Assembly: GCA_030148165.1 (NCBI GenBank)
Contig: JASBTZ010000009.1
Coordinates: forward strand, 1-64,000
DNA length: 64,000 nt
Origin: Bacteroidota bacterium
Lineage (GTDB): Bacteria; Bacteroidota; Bacteroidia; Flavobacteriales_D; Crocinitomicaceae
Reading direction: 5' to 3'
The notes beneath the pieces were generated by a model that was not told the origin of the DNA, did not search any database, and worked only from the letters and a program-made list of their open reading frames with translations. A program made the position numbers and the translations under genes. Of this stretch, positions 43,386-51,954 are shown piece by piece; the first letter of the stretch is position 1, and every line of letters starts with the position of its first letter.

Positions 43386-43987
43386 TACGTGTGAATGGAA
43401 TTAAGGATATCGATAAAGTCATCGTATAGATAACCCATGTTTGACCTCTTACCAATCATTTGCACAACATAGAAATTACCATCGATTTCCAATGTTGCCG
43501 TAAAATAAGATGAATCAAAATTATAATCTTCATCCGAACTCCCGTGGATTGTTTGAATATAGCCCGGATATTTCACTGTTTTAGGCAATTCTTTCTTAAT
43601 GGAGATGGTCGGATTATCTAATGTACGAGCACGTCTAATAACATAATGATCATGGACAGCGTCAAGCGCATTGATCTCTTCCTCAAATGAGAATTGAAAG
43701 ACTTCCGCTTCGTCCTCTGTGAACTCTTCAATACTGAAGTTGACATCAATCGCGTATACAACCATGGTCAGGGCATTGTCCTGTATCACGTAGGAATCGC
43801 TATAGTCATTCACGAACATATCACTGATCCTAAAATCCACCCCTCGAAAAGATTCATTTCGGGGATCGGGAAAATCCATTCCATTTTCCTGAAGCTTTTT
43901 AATATCATTTTTATGGGACGAACCCGGACAAGCCGTCAATAACAGAAAAAGAGCCGAAAGCAGTACGATATTTTGGATTCGGGCCAT
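43385..43987 (-). CDS. Lipoprotein of unknown function
   Basis: The 200-aa protein starts at 43987 with a lipoprotein signal (MARIQNIVLLSALFLLLTAC, lipidated Cys20). It continues as a soluble domain of about 175 residues rich in acidic and aromatic residues. I do not recognise the family. An earlier in-frame start at 44026 would bury the signal. A TATATTCG box (7 of 8 to TAnnTTTG) ends 3 nt before the chosen ATG. It is coupled to the Nudix gene and diverges from lgt. Confidence 0.65.
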   Translation of the reverse strand: MARIQNIVLLSALFLLLTACPGSSHKNDIKKLQENGMDFPDPRNESFRGVDFRISDMFVNDYSDSYVIQDNALTMVVYAIDVNFSIEEFTEDEAEVFQFSFEEEINALDAVHDHYVIRRARTLDNPTISIKKELPKTVKYPGYIQTIHGSSDEDYNFDSSYFTATLEIDGNFYVVQMIGKRSNMGYLYDDFIDILNSIHT

Positions 43988-44057
43988 ACACGAATATACT
44001 TTATTAATTCTGTTTAAGCTGATCAAAATACTAACTTTAGCAAAAAATAACTGAGAC

Positions 44058-44909
44058 GTGCTTCAATATATACGCTGGGATGTAAGCCCTGAATTAATAG
44101 ATGGTTGGAAGACTCCAAATTTATACGGATTGCTTTTTGTGACTGGCCTGATACTCGGATTTTTTGTCATTAAAAGGATATATAAAAAGGAAGAGATCAA
44201 GGAGTCACATTTGGACAAGTTGGTACTTTACATGATAATTGCCACAATTGTGGGGGCGCGATTAGGTCATGTTTTATTCTACGGACCTTATTTCGATGAA
44301 ATAACGCCTCAAGGTGTATTGGAAGAAGGGTACTTTTCTCACCCACTCAATATTTTTAAAGTATGGGAAGGAGGACTTGCCAGCCACGGAGGAGCTATCG
44401 CCATTTTAATTGCACTAATTATTTACTCATACAAGGTGGTACATCGCCCACCGTTGTGGATTTTGGACCGTATTGCTGCACCGATAGCAATTGGAGGAAC
44501 TTTTATCAGATTGGGGAATCTCGTAAATAGTGAGATCGTGGGTGATCAGACGACTGTTCCCTGGGCTTTTGAATTTATCAATTACTGGAACCCGGAACTA
44601 CATAGCTTTGATCCGACTCCACGACATCCTGCTCAATTGTACGAATCGTTAGCCTACCTGTTCATTTTTGGACTTCTGATGTATCTCTATTGGAAGCGTG
44701 ATGCATGGAAAAGACAAGGCTATCTGTTTGGAGTATTTCTCATTACCCTTTTCGGAACGCGGTTCCTGATCGAGTTTGTAAAGTTGGGTCAGACTGCACG
44801 AGATGAGGTTTGGATGCTAAACACAGGTCAGGTACTAAGCATTCCATTTATTCTCGCCGGTATTTATATAATTTGGCGTGCATTCAAAAGACAAGCGCAA
44901 GAATTATAA
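44058..44909 (+). CDS. lgt: Prolipoprotein diacylglyceryl transferase
   Basis: Lgt attaches diacylglycerol from phosphatidylglycerol to the lipobox Cys of prelipoproteins. The 283-aa inner membrane protein has about seven helices. The signature is VWEGGLASHGGAIAILIALI (key His) plus IRLGNLVNSEIVG and a late FGTRFLIEFVK. The start is GTG at 44058, directly before the conserved N-terminus. Many lipoproteins elsewhere in the window would be its substrates. Confidence 0.96.
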   Translation: MLQYIRWDVSPELIDGWKTPNLYGLLFVTGLILGFFVIKRIYKKEEIKESHLDKLVLYMIIATIVGARLGHVLFYGPYFDEITPQGVLEEGYFSHPLNIFKVWEGGLASHGGAIAILIALIIYSYKVVHRPPLWILDRIAAPIAIGGTFIRLGNLVNSEIVGDQTTVPWAFEFINYWNPELHSFDPTPRHPAQLYESLAYLFIFGLLMYLYWKRDAWKRQGYLFGVFLITLFGTRFLIEFVKLGQTARDEVWMLNTGQVLSIPFILAGIYIIWRAFKRQAQEL

Positions 44910-44914
44910 AGCTT

Positions 44915-45514
44915 CTATTTATTCTTTATTGTATTCCAGGTTTCATAGAGCTTTTCCTGGGCAGGTCTGTTTGCTTCTATTTCTCTGAGCGGATCAACTT
45001 CTTCCAGTGAATCAAAACAATCTTTGGGCAGTGCTTGATATAAGACAGTACCTTTCGTCTTCCAATCGATCATTTCATCACTTACTTGCTTGATTACTTT
45101 GCCGGGATTGCCCACAACGAGACTTCTCGCAGGAATTACCGATTTTGCAGCAATAAAAGTTAGGGCCCCTACAATCGATTCATCTCCCAGCTGGACATCA
45201 TCCATAACAACACTGTTCATTCCGATCAAACAATTACGTCCAATTGTTGCACCATGTATAACGGCCCCATGACCAATGTGAGCACCCTCTTTTAATGTCA
45301 CTGTTGTACCGGGAAACATATGAATGGTACAACTTTCCTGCACGTTACACCCGTCTTCAATAAGTATTTGACCCCAGTCGCCACGAATGGCTGCACCGGG
45401 CCCGATGTACACATTTTCACCTATAATCACATTTCCGGTTACAGACGCTTGAGGATGTACAAAACTACTTTTCTTTACTACCGGTATAAACCCCTTGAAG
45501 GAATAGATCGCCAT
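44915..45514 (-). CDS. Gamma-carbonic-anhydrase-like (PaaY-type) protein
   Basis: The 199-aa protein is a left-handed beta-helix built from hexapeptide repeats. Putative zinc ligands are His in CTIHMFPGT and in HIGHGAVIHGATIG, as in gamma-class carbonic anhydrases. The C-terminal helix WKTKGTVLYQALPKDC and EEVDPLREIEANRP match PaaY/CaiE-type members, which are thioesterase or anhydrase relatives. The ATG at 45514 is chosen over an upstream TTG. It is a single-gene unit convergent with lgt. Confidence 0.9.
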   Translation of the reverse strand: MAIYSFKGFIPVVKKSSFVHPQASVTGNVIIGENVYIGPGAAIRGDWGQILIEDGCNVQESCTIHMFPGTTVTLKEGAHIGHGAVIHGATIGRNCLIGMNSVVMDDVQLGDESIVGALTFIAAKSVIPARSLVVGNPGKVIKQVSDEMIDWKTKGTVLYQALPKDCFDSLEEVDPLREIEANRPAQEKLYETWNTIKNK

Positions 45515-45595
45515 GATATTCAATTATAGTATAAAAGTAATAAAGTATGCAGAATTCAATCCCTTGATTGTTTTAACTTAGCGGAATTGTTTATT

Positions 45596-46138
45596 ATGTC
45601 ATATTGCACGTATTGTCAGTTAAAAACGACCCACGAGGTTCACAAGGAATATCATGATTTACATTATGGTTTTCCTATACTGGATGATAACGAGTTATTT
45701 GGCAGGTTAATTCTTGAGATCAATCAGGCAGGACTTTCCTGGGAAACAATACTTAAGAAGCAGGATAATTTCCGTGAAGCGTATGCTAATTTTAATATTA
45801 GTAAAATAGCCAACTATAAAGAAGAAGATATCGTCTTATTACTAGATAATCCGGGGATTATTCGAAATAAACTCAAAATAAACGCTGCCATATACAATGC
45901 ACAACAAATCTTGTTTATTCGAGAGGATTTTGGTAGCTTTAGAGAGTGGCTGGATCACTTTCATCCGATGGATAAGGAGGCTTGGACAAAGCATTTTAGA
46001 AAGCACTTTAAATTCGTTGGAGGTGAGATCGTGAATGAATTTTTAATGAGTACAGGTTATCTGGAAGGTGCTCATGAAAAAAATTGCCCGGTTTTTGATA
46101 AGATAGTTGAGAAGAAACCTAAATGGCTCGAAAAATGA
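45596..46138 (+). CDS. tag: DNA-3-methyladenine glycosylase I
   Basis: Tag excises N3-methyladenine from alkylated DNA. The 180-aa protein is close to family length. Features: a zinc Cys near the N-terminus (SYCTYC), a His in YHDLHYGFP, the helix LFGRLILEINQAGLSWETIL, a NPGIIRNKLKINAAIYNA region, and a C-terminal His-X4-Cys (HEKNC) that would complete the zinc site. The N-terminal WxR pattern typical of E. coli Tag is altered. Its stop overlaps the next gene by 4 nt (ATGA). Confidence 0.92.
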   Translation: MSYCTYCQLKTTHEVHKEYHDLHYGFPILDDNELFGRLILEINQAGLSWETILKKQDNFREAYANFNISKIANYKEEDIVLLLDNPGIIRNKLKINAAIYNAQQILFIREDFGSFREWLDHFHPMDKEAWTKHFRKHFKFVGGEIVNEFLMSTGYLEGAHEKNCPVFDKIVEKKPKWLEK

Positions 46139-46794
46139 AATTAATAGCAATAATAGGAGTATTGTCACTGACATTCACTGGTTTTGGTCAGGTGAGTTTT
46201 AATGCCGGTGGCTCTATGTTACAACAATTTAGCCCAAATAGACCATGGGGAGGATTTCATCTTGGATTGGAAATTCCGCGAGATGATCAACAATCCTTTT
46301 ATTTCCGATATACGCATCTATTTGCGAACAAGGAACCCGATTCAGTTACCTTCTATTTTCCTGCACGCGATATCAATGCCTTACCGCCGGGATCATATAT
46401 CGATCTTCCGGTTAATGGTGTTCCAACAATGAATTACAATATTATTGAGGGAGGAACAAGATATTATCTTGGTAACGGATTTGATTTTGGCTGGGCAGCT
46501 TATGGAGGCTCCAACGTTATGCTGATCCTAAACCGAGTAAGAATGAAATATGAGCCTTTCGATGAGGTCTTGTATGAGCCTATTGATGATTATGATGGCT
46601 CCATTATTAGTCTCGGATTCGGTTTAAATGGTGGAGTTAAGTACTCTATGATTCCTTATGGCACGATATATCTGGATGCTGGTGTAAGTTACTTGGTTGC
46701 AGCTCTACCGAGTAAACCGGAAGTTTATGGAGGCCTGTTTAATCAATTGCTGTTTAACGTTTGCATTGGTTATCGAAAGGACATCCTTTGGTAG
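46135..46794 (+). CDS. Predicted outer-membrane beta-barrel protein
   Basis: The 219-aa protein has a signal peptide (MKLIAIIGVLSLTFTGFGQ) and alternating amphipathic strands, such as GGFHLGLEI, FYFRYTHLF and FNVCIGYRKDILW at the C-terminus. No named domain is recognised. It overlaps tag by 4 nt, so it is coupled to a DNA repair gene, which is an unexpected partner. Its 3' end overlaps the convergent kinase gene by 25 nt. ATG 46135 is chosen as the signal peptide start. Confidence 0.65.
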   Translation: MKLIAIIGVLSLTFTGFGQVSFNAGGSMLQQFSPNRPWGGFHLGLEIPRDDQQSFYFRYTHLFANKEPDSVTFYFPARDINALPPGSYIDLPVNGVPTMNYNIIEGGTRYYLGNGFDFGWAAYGGSNVMLILNRVRMKYEPFDEVLYEPIDDYDGSIISLGFGLNGGVKYSMIPYGTIYLDAGVSYLVAALPSKPEVYGGLFNQLLFNVCIGYRKDILW

Positions 46795-47663
46795 AAGCGC
46801 CAATTCGGCTTAGACTTTTCCCAATCAATTAGTACTTCTTGCAGGTTGTGATAGCGACTGTCCATACCCTTAATTAACGAATCATACAGCTCTGCCTCCG
46901 ATAGCTTATTTGGGGGTAGTTTAAATGAGAACTTCGCAGACATTTTTGATAGAATCGGGAACAGATTCTTCGGTAGTGAACTATGGTCAGGAAGAGGATG
47001 CGTTAATTGCAAGTTTGTGAATATGCTAGGGTTTGGATGCGCTAGCGGTAATTCATCGGTGAATAAATTCCAAATAGTAATTCCTAAAGAATAAATATCT
47101 GTTCGCTGATCAGCTATGCTAAGACAATTTAAAAGTAGTTCGGGTGCAGCATACCCAAGCGGAAAGATGATTTTGCGCTGCTCGGGAAGATTTGTTCGAA
47201 TGGCTAATGCGAAATCAATGAGGTGAACTTTGAGCGGATCCAAGCTTGAAATAATGATGTTGCCCTGACGAATATCTCCATGAACTACTGAATCTTTCTC
47301 TAATTCTGAAAATACTACACTGAGTTCTTCCAGCAGCGATTTGAGAAAATCGAGCTGATTTTTACGTTTAAGACTAGTCCATATTTGTTTTAAAGATTTA
47401 CCCTCAACGAAATTTCGAACCAGAATCGCTTCCTGATCTGATTCGTAATAGTCGAGAATATGTGGAAGCGAATCATCTTCGAAACTAAATTCGGCTTCAT
47501 TCCTAAGACGTTCGATCGATGTGTTGTCAGACCGACTTTTATCCAAAGCTTTGATTAAAACTGGCTTTCCGGATTCTTTAACTTCACCTCTGTAAAGTTT
47601 ACCGAACTTACCCGAACTCGAGCTTTCGATGATATCCGTGATCTGATATTTATCCGCAAGCAT
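46770..47663 (-). CDS. Atypical Ser/Thr kinase-like protein
   Basis: The 297-aa protein has a eukaryotic-type kinase fold and no membrane segment. Seen: a modified glycine loop (SSSSGKFGKLY, 14-24), the ATP-binding Lys38 (PVLIKAL), alphaC acidic residues near 56-58, a catalytic loop HGDIRQGN (128-135) where HRD is HGD, DFA (150-152) in place of DFG, APE (173-175) and a conserved Asp189 in RTDIYSLG. The loop resembles aminoglycoside-kinase-like HGD..N loops. Asp130, Asn135 and Asp150 are intact, so it may still be active. Target unknown. Start 47663 is used; 47666 is one codon earlier. Confidence 0.75.
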   Translation of the reverse strand: MLADKYQITDIIESSSSGKFGKLYRGEVKESGKPVLIKALDKSRSDNTSIERLRNEAEFSFEDDSLPHILDYYESDQEAILVRNFVEGKSLKQIWTSLKRKNQLDFLKSLLEELSVVFSELEKDSVVHGDIRQGNIIISSLDPLKVHLIDFALAIRTNLPEQRKIIFPLGYAAPELLLNCLSIADQRTDIYSLGITIWNLFTDELPLAHPNPSIFTNLQLTHPLPDHSSLPKNLFPILSKMSAKFSFKLPPNKLSEAELYDSLIKGMDSRYHNLQEVLIDWEKSKPNWRFYQRMSFR

Positions 47664-47715
47664 CATGTAGCGTTAAAAATAGGACTTTGTAACACAAGAT
47701 TGATATATTCGTTTC

Positions 47716-48531
47716 ATGTCTTTATTGCTTATTGCTGAGAGTGGAGGAACTAAAACCGATTGGCGTCTTATAAATAGGGGCTTAGTGGAAGACTCCTTTG
47801 TAACTGACGGATTACATCCAGACTCCTGGAATGATTCCACATGGATTGATCTTGAGCAAGAATTAATACATCGAGTGGATCTAAAGGCTGTCAGACTTGA
47901 GTTTTATGGTGCCGGTTGTTATAGAGATCCGAATAAGACCGTAATGTTTGAAAGATTTCAATCACTGGGATTTAAAGATGTCTCGGTATTGTCTGACCTT
48001 CATGCAGCCGGAAAGGCAGTTTATAATAATGGATCAGGCTGGGTCGCAATAATGGGAACGGGATCTGTTTTATTTTACTATGATCAAGGACAGATCGGGC
48101 AAATTATCGGTGGTAAAGGCCACATAACCGGAGATGAAGGATCCGGCTACTATTTTGGTAAACTGGTGTACGAAGATTACCTGAATGGACAATTGAACAA
48201 CCAAGCATTGAAAATATTAGAAAATGTCCTCGGAAGTAAAACCTTGCAAAGTCTTACTATTTCGAATAAAAACGAACTTGCTCGAATTGCAGCTGAGCTA
48301 AGTACCTATTCCGCTGAATTCGATGATTATCACCGTAAAAACTTCACGCTGTTTACAAATTCCCACTTAAAAGCTCAAAATAACATAAAATCGCTCGGCA
48401 TTGTCGGTGGATACGCATTTTTTCATCAGAATATATTAGAAAATGTTCTGAAAGCATATAATATTGAAATTCAAAATATTATAGCTAGGCCAATTGATCA
48501 TCTTGTTGAGCAAATCACCTCTGAGAACTAA
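47716..48531 (+). CDS. N-acetylglucosamine kinase-like BadF/BadG ATPase
   Basis: The 271-aa protein of the ASKHA fold shows phosphate-1 MSLLLIAESGGTKTDWRLIN, a mid GSGWVAIMGTGSVLFYY, GKGHITGDEGSGYYFGKLV, and a late LGIVGGYAFFHQ. Family members phosphorylate GlcNAc or similar aminosugars taken from cell-wall or chitin turnover. It diverges from the kinase-like gene. A 7-of-8 -7 box (TATATTCG) ends 4 nt before its ATG. Substrate is inferred from the family. Confidence 0.85.
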   Translation: MSLLLIAESGGTKTDWRLINRGLVEDSFVTDGLHPDSWNDSTWIDLEQELIHRVDLKAVRLEFYGAGCYRDPNKTVMFERFQSLGFKDVSVLSDLHAAGKAVYNNGSGWVAIMGTGSVLFYYDQGQIGQIIGGKGHITGDEGSGYYFGKLVYEDYLNGQLNNQALKILENVLGSKTLQSLTISNKNELARIAAELSTYSAEFDDYHRKNFTLFTNSHLKAQNNIKSLGIVGGYAFFHQNILENVLKAYNIEIQNIIARPIDHLVEQITSEN

Positions 48532-48667
48532 TAAATTCTAATTTATGGCTAACATTTTCTTTTAGTTACCGTATACCCACAATTAGTCGACCAAATGTGT
48601 TGATTCGTAGAAAAGTTGGCCGTTTATTGAAAAATAATTGCCAATTTCAATATTCGAGAAGTGATTT

Positions 48668-49072
48668 ATGATGAATAAGTTATTAATACATCCGACCGCT
48701 CACACTCCATTAATCGATTTTGATGGTGATAGTGGATTGATGGTTATCAAAGGTCGTTCGATTCCAGATTCTCCGGATGAGTTCTGGTTTCAGGTGCTTA
48801 GCTGGTTTGAAGCTTATCTATTAGCCCCAAGTCGTAAAACCACCTTTAACATCGACCTTGAATACTTTAATGTTACCTCATCGAAGAGAATTCTGGCGCT
48901 GTTGTATAAACTCAACGAATTATCTGATGATGGACGAGACGTTACCGTAAACTGGTATTATCGTGACGGTGATGAAGACATGTTTGAGGTTGGGCAGGAT
49001 TATGCTTACATGGTAAAAGTACCTTTTTCGTTTAAGTCTTATAAGGATAGTGATCTAGCATTAGCTATTTGA
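48668..49072 (+). CDS. SiaC-family (DUF1987) regulatory phosphoprotein
   Basis: The 134-aa cytosolic protein matches DUF1987/SiaC: LIHPTAHTPLIDFDGDSGLM, IKGRSIPDSPDEFWFQVLSW, TTFNIDLEYFNVTSSKRIL and VTVNWYYRDGDEDMFEVGQD. In Pseudomonas, SiaC binds a diguanylate cyclase and is phosphorylated by SiaB within an SiaABCD switch. No SiaA/SiaB-like partner lies in the window. The conserved Thr/Ser in NVTSSKRI marks the probable phosphosite. A terminator follows. The start may be either of two adjacent ATGs. Confidence 0.88.
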   Translation: MMNKLLIHPTAHTPLIDFDGDSGLMVIKGRSIPDSPDEFWFQVLSWFEAYLLAPSRKTTFNIDLEYFNVTSSKRILALLYKLNELSDDGRDVTVNWYYRDGDEDMFEVGQDYAYMVKVPFSFKSYKDSDLALAI

Positions 49073-49089
49073 TCTAAACTTTAAATATT

Positions 49090-49127
49090 AAGAGGCACTC
49101 ATCAATAATGGGTGCCTCTTTTTATTT
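49090..49127 (+). terminator. Terminator after the SiaC-like gene
   Basis: AAGAGGCACTC pairs with GGGTGCCTCTT (one wobble) and is followed by TTTTATTTT. Confidence 0.85.
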
Positions 49128-49143
49128 TATGCTTAAGGATGCT

Positions 49144-49151
49144 TACTTTTG
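49144..49151 (+). promoter_or_regulatory. -7 box (TACTTTTG) 6 nt before the 49158 start
   Basis: A perfect TAnnTTTG ends 6 nt before the ATG at 49158, with TTTA at the -33 position (19-nt spacing). It would make a leaderless or nearly leaderless transcript for the 49158-50562 operon. Confidence 0.55.
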
Positions 49152-49157
49152 TCCGCG

Positions 49158-49403
49158 ATGAGATTAATCAAGGACATAGAACATCCTCGTTATAAGATTC
49201 AAGTTTTTCAATACAATGGTAAGTATATACTTAAAATTGAGTTGGGGCAGTTTGAACAGACTTATAAGATTGGTGAAACGGATGTAATGGGCCTTGCAGA
49301 AATAGAAAAAATGATTACACCCGAGTTGCTTTCTAACGCTTTACAAAGATTTGTTGATATGCGAGCTGATTGGGAAAATGCTTTTAAAAACAGATATACA
49401 TGA
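49158..49403 (+). CDS. 81-aa hypothetical protein
   Basis: This small cytosolic protein begins MRLIKDIEHPRYKIQVFQYN and has a mixed strand-helix pattern ending in RADWENAFKNRYT. I recognise no domain. It starts just after a -7 box and its stop overlaps the OmpH-like gene by 4 nt (ATGA), so it leads a three-gene operon with an OmpH-like lipoprotein and DUF4924. The ATG at 49158 is preferred over a TTG at 49149 that overlaps the promoter box. Function unknown. Confidence 0.7.
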   Translation: MRLIKDIEHPRYKIQVFQYNGKYILKIELGQFEQTYKIGETDVMGLAEIEKMITPELLSNALQRFVDMRADWENAFKNRYT

Positions 49404-50011
49404 AAAAAAGTTATTTAATTCTGGGAATGTTGATTGCCGTTTTGATGTCATGCGGTGATGATAATAGTGAACAGGAAAAGAAAGAAAATGTTGACACTAC
49501 TGCTAAAGTTCAAACTCGAAAGCAAGGAGAGTTGAAGATTGCTTTTTATTACCAGGATTCAGTTGCTGCAAACTTCGAGTTCTTCAGAGAACAGGATTCT
49601 ATCATTACGAAGAAACAGATCGCTTATCAAAATGAGCTAAAGTCTAAGCAGCAGAAATTCCAGAATTATATTTTAACTCAACAACAGCGTCAGGAAAGTG
49701 GTTTATTGAGTCAGAATGAGATCATGCAGGTGCAGCAAAGTATTCAAAATCAAGAACAACAGTTGTATGAGTTTCAGGAAACTCGTGGAGCTGCATTGGA
49801 TAAAGAAGCGGTACAGCGAATGACTGATATTAATAAGAAGATCAAGAAGTTTTCGGAGGACTATTGCAACGAAAACGGAATCGATATTTTATTGATTTAT
49901 GCAGATGGCTCCCAGGTCCAGTTCATCACATCGGAAATGGATTTAACGAATGAATTCGTAGCTTATCTCAACAAGCGCCAGGGTGAATTGGCGGACGACA
50001 TTCAGAAATAA
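49400..50011 (+). CDS. OmpH/Skp-like lipoprotein
   Basis: The 203-aa protein has a lipoprotein signal (LIAVLMSC, lipidated Cys18). A short strand resembling the OmpH core (GELKIAFYYQDSVAANFEFF) follows, then a long glutamine-rich coiled coil (about 80-155) and a C-terminal strand region (NGIDILLIYADGSQVQFITS). Skp/OmpH proteins chaperone unfolded outer-membrane proteins in the periplasm. A lipid anchor is a variation on soluble Skp. It is coupled to both neighbours by 4-nt and 1-nt overlaps. Confidence 0.82.
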   Translation: MKKSYLILGMLIAVLMSCGDDNSEQEKKENVDTTAKVQTRKQGELKIAFYYQDSVAANFEFFREQDSIITKKQIAYQNELKSKQQKFQNYILTQQQRQESGLLSQNEIMQVQQSIQNQEQQLYEFQETRGAALDKEAVQRMTDINKKIKKFSEDYCNENGIDILLIYADGSQVQFITSEMDLTNEFVAYLNKRQGELADDIQK

Positions 50012-50562
50012 TGCTGATCGCTCGACAAAAAAAGCAGGAAAATATAGCTGAGTACATCATTTACATGTACCAGATCGAGGATTTGATACGAGCGCACAAA
50101 TTTGATCTGGATAGTATCATGGAAAATGTTGTTAAACCACAGTTGCCAGACGACTCCTTCGTTAATCAATATCGAAATTGGTACCAGGAGCTGATCGAAA
50201 GCATGCAAACGAGTAGAATTCAAAAGAAAGGTCATTTGCCTGAACTGAATGAAATTATGATCGAAATCTCTTATCTGCACAATACGCTCATCAATATGAC
50301 TAAAGATGAGAAATACATTGGTGTTTTTGAAAGGGCAACTCCTTACATAGATGAGTTTAAAGAAAAGTCAGACCTGAAGGACAAGAATCAGCTTGAAGTA
50401 GCTTTTCATGCTTTGTATATGAAACTTCTTTTGCGCTTGCAGAAGAAGGAAATATCATCAGAAACGGAAGAGGCTTTTGATTCGATGAGAGTTATGATCG
50501 CCTACCTCGCCAGAGCATATCATAAAATGAAGTCAGGAGATCTAGATTTCCTCCAGAATTAG
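50011..50562 (+). CDS. DUF4924 family protein
   Basis: The 183-aa, mostly helical cytosolic protein matches DUF4924: MLIARQKKQENIAEYIIYMY at the start, NQYRNWYQELIESM and LPELNEIMIEISYLHNTLI in the middle. Function is unknown. It overlaps the OmpH-like gene by 1 nt. Its TAG overlaps the convergent flavoprotein stop as the four-base TTAG. Confidence 0.85.
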   Translation: MLIARQKKQENIAEYIIYMYQIEDLIRAHKFDLDSIMENVVKPQLPDDSFVNQYRNWYQELIESMQTSRIQKKGHLPELNEIMIEISYLHNTLINMTKDEKYIGVFERATPYIDEFKEKSDLKDKNQLEVAFHALYMKLLLRLQKKEISSETEEAFDSMRVMIAYLARAYHKMKSGDLDFLQN

Positions 50563-51953
50563 AAAATTTTACCCGGATTGAGTATTCCATTTGGATCAAA
50601 GTTCTTTTTGATCATACGCATAAGCTCCAGTGACTTATCGTCAAAGGCGATATCCATATAAGGACGTTGTACCAGTCCAATTCCATGTTCTCCGGAAATG
50701 GTGCCTCCCAGTTTAACAACCTCCTTGAAAAGTTCGCGAATAGCGGTTGGAAGCTCATTGTCCCACTTGTCTTGATCCATGTCACCTCTGATGATATTAA
50801 TGTGCAGGTTTCCATCACCGGCGTGGCCGTAACAAACGCTTTTGAATCCATATCGATTACCAATCTCTTTTACGAATCCAAGCAACTCAGGTAAATAGTA
50901 GCGCGGAACAACTGTATCCTCTTCTTTATAGATGGAATTTGCCTTAACGGCTTCACCAACTGATCTTCGCAATTTCCATAAAGCATCCTTTTGATCTCTG
51001 GAGTCTGCAAAAAGGATTTCATCAATATCAAATTCTTCCACAAGCTGCATAATCTTACTACAGTCATCCATCAACTTTTCACTGTCAAATCCATCAACCT
51101 CTATTAACAGATGTGCAGCATGATCATCCGCGATCACCACATTAGTCTCACCTAGAAAGTCTTGTGTCCAGATCAAAGCGTCACGCTCCATAAACTCAAG
51201 ACCACTAGGAGTAATACCATTATTAAGTATTACGGACACCGCCTTACAAGCATCTTGCGCATTTCTGAACGGTACGAGCATAAGCATGTCGTAGGTTGGA
51301 TGAGTTATTAGTTTCAATACAATTTTTGTAACAATACCAAGTGTTCCTTCAGACCCAACTATGAGCTGTGTAAGGTTATATCCTGTTGCATTTTTAAGCA
51401 CATTTGCTCCGGTCCAGATTATTTCGCCGGTAGGTAACACAACTTCGAGATTAAGAACGTAATCAGCTGTCACCCCATATTTTACAGCTTTAGGTCCACC
51501 GGAATTTTCACTTATGTTTCCTCCGATAAAACACGTGCCGCGACTTGCAGGATCCGGTGGATAGAACAAACCTTTTTCAGCCACAGCTTCTTGTAAAACT
51601 TGGGTGATTACACCCGGCTCGGTGGTAACCTGGAAATTATCTTCGTCAATATCAAGTATGCGATTAAATCTCTCCATGGATATTAGAACACCTCCATGAA
51701 CCGGGATTGCACCACCGCTTAATCCAGTCCTTGCGCCTGCAGGTGTAACACATATCTTATGCTCATTGCAATACCTTAGAATTCCGGAAATTTGTTCACT
51801 TGTATTCGGTTTAAGCACAACTTGTGGTAGGTAGGAAATGTCTTCGGTCTCGTCATGAGAATACTTCAACAAATTCTCCTCATCCGTAAAGCAATTTGCC
51901 GGAAGTATTGTCTTAAAGAACTTGATATGTTCAGGCGTAATACTGGTAAACAT
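50559..51953 (-). CDS. GlcD/D-lactate dehydrogenase-type FAD oxidoreductase
   Basis: The 464-aa flavoprotein has a PCMH FAD-binding domain (VVLKPNTSEQISGILRYCNE, TPAGARTGLSGGAIPVHGGV, GNISENSGGPKAVKYGVTAD, LIVGSEGTLGIVTKIVL) and an FAD-oxidase C domain (CYGHAGDGNLHINII, GEHGIGLVQRPYM, NFDPNGILNPGKIF). It should oxidise D-lactate, glycolate or another D-2-hydroxy acid at the membrane. No GlcE/GlcF partners adjoin it. It starts 1 nt after the stop of the MBL nuclease gene, so they share a transcript. Confidence 0.94.
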   Translation of the reverse strand: MFTSITPEHIKFFKTILPANCFTDEENLLKYSHDETEDISYLPQVVLKPNTSEQISGILRYCNEHKICVTPAGARTGLSGGAIPVHGGVLISMERFNRILDIDEDNFQVTTEPGVITQVLQEAVAEKGLFYPPDPASRGTCFIGGNISENSGGPKAVKYGVTADYVLNLEVVLPTGEIIWTGANVLKNATGYNLTQLIVGSEGTLGIVTKIVLKLITHPTYDMLMLVPFRNAQDACKAVSVILNNGITPSGLEFMERDALIWTQDFLGETNVVIADDHAAHLLIEVDGFDSEKLMDDCSKIMQLVEEFDIDEILFADSRDQKDALWKLRRSVGEAVKANSIYKEEDTVVPRYYLPELLGFVKEIGNRYGFKSVCYGHAGDGNLHINIIRGDMDQDKWDNELPTAIRELFKEVVKLGGTISGEHGIGLVQRPYMDIAFDDKSLELMRMIKKNFDPNGILNPGKIF

Positions 51954-51954
51954 G

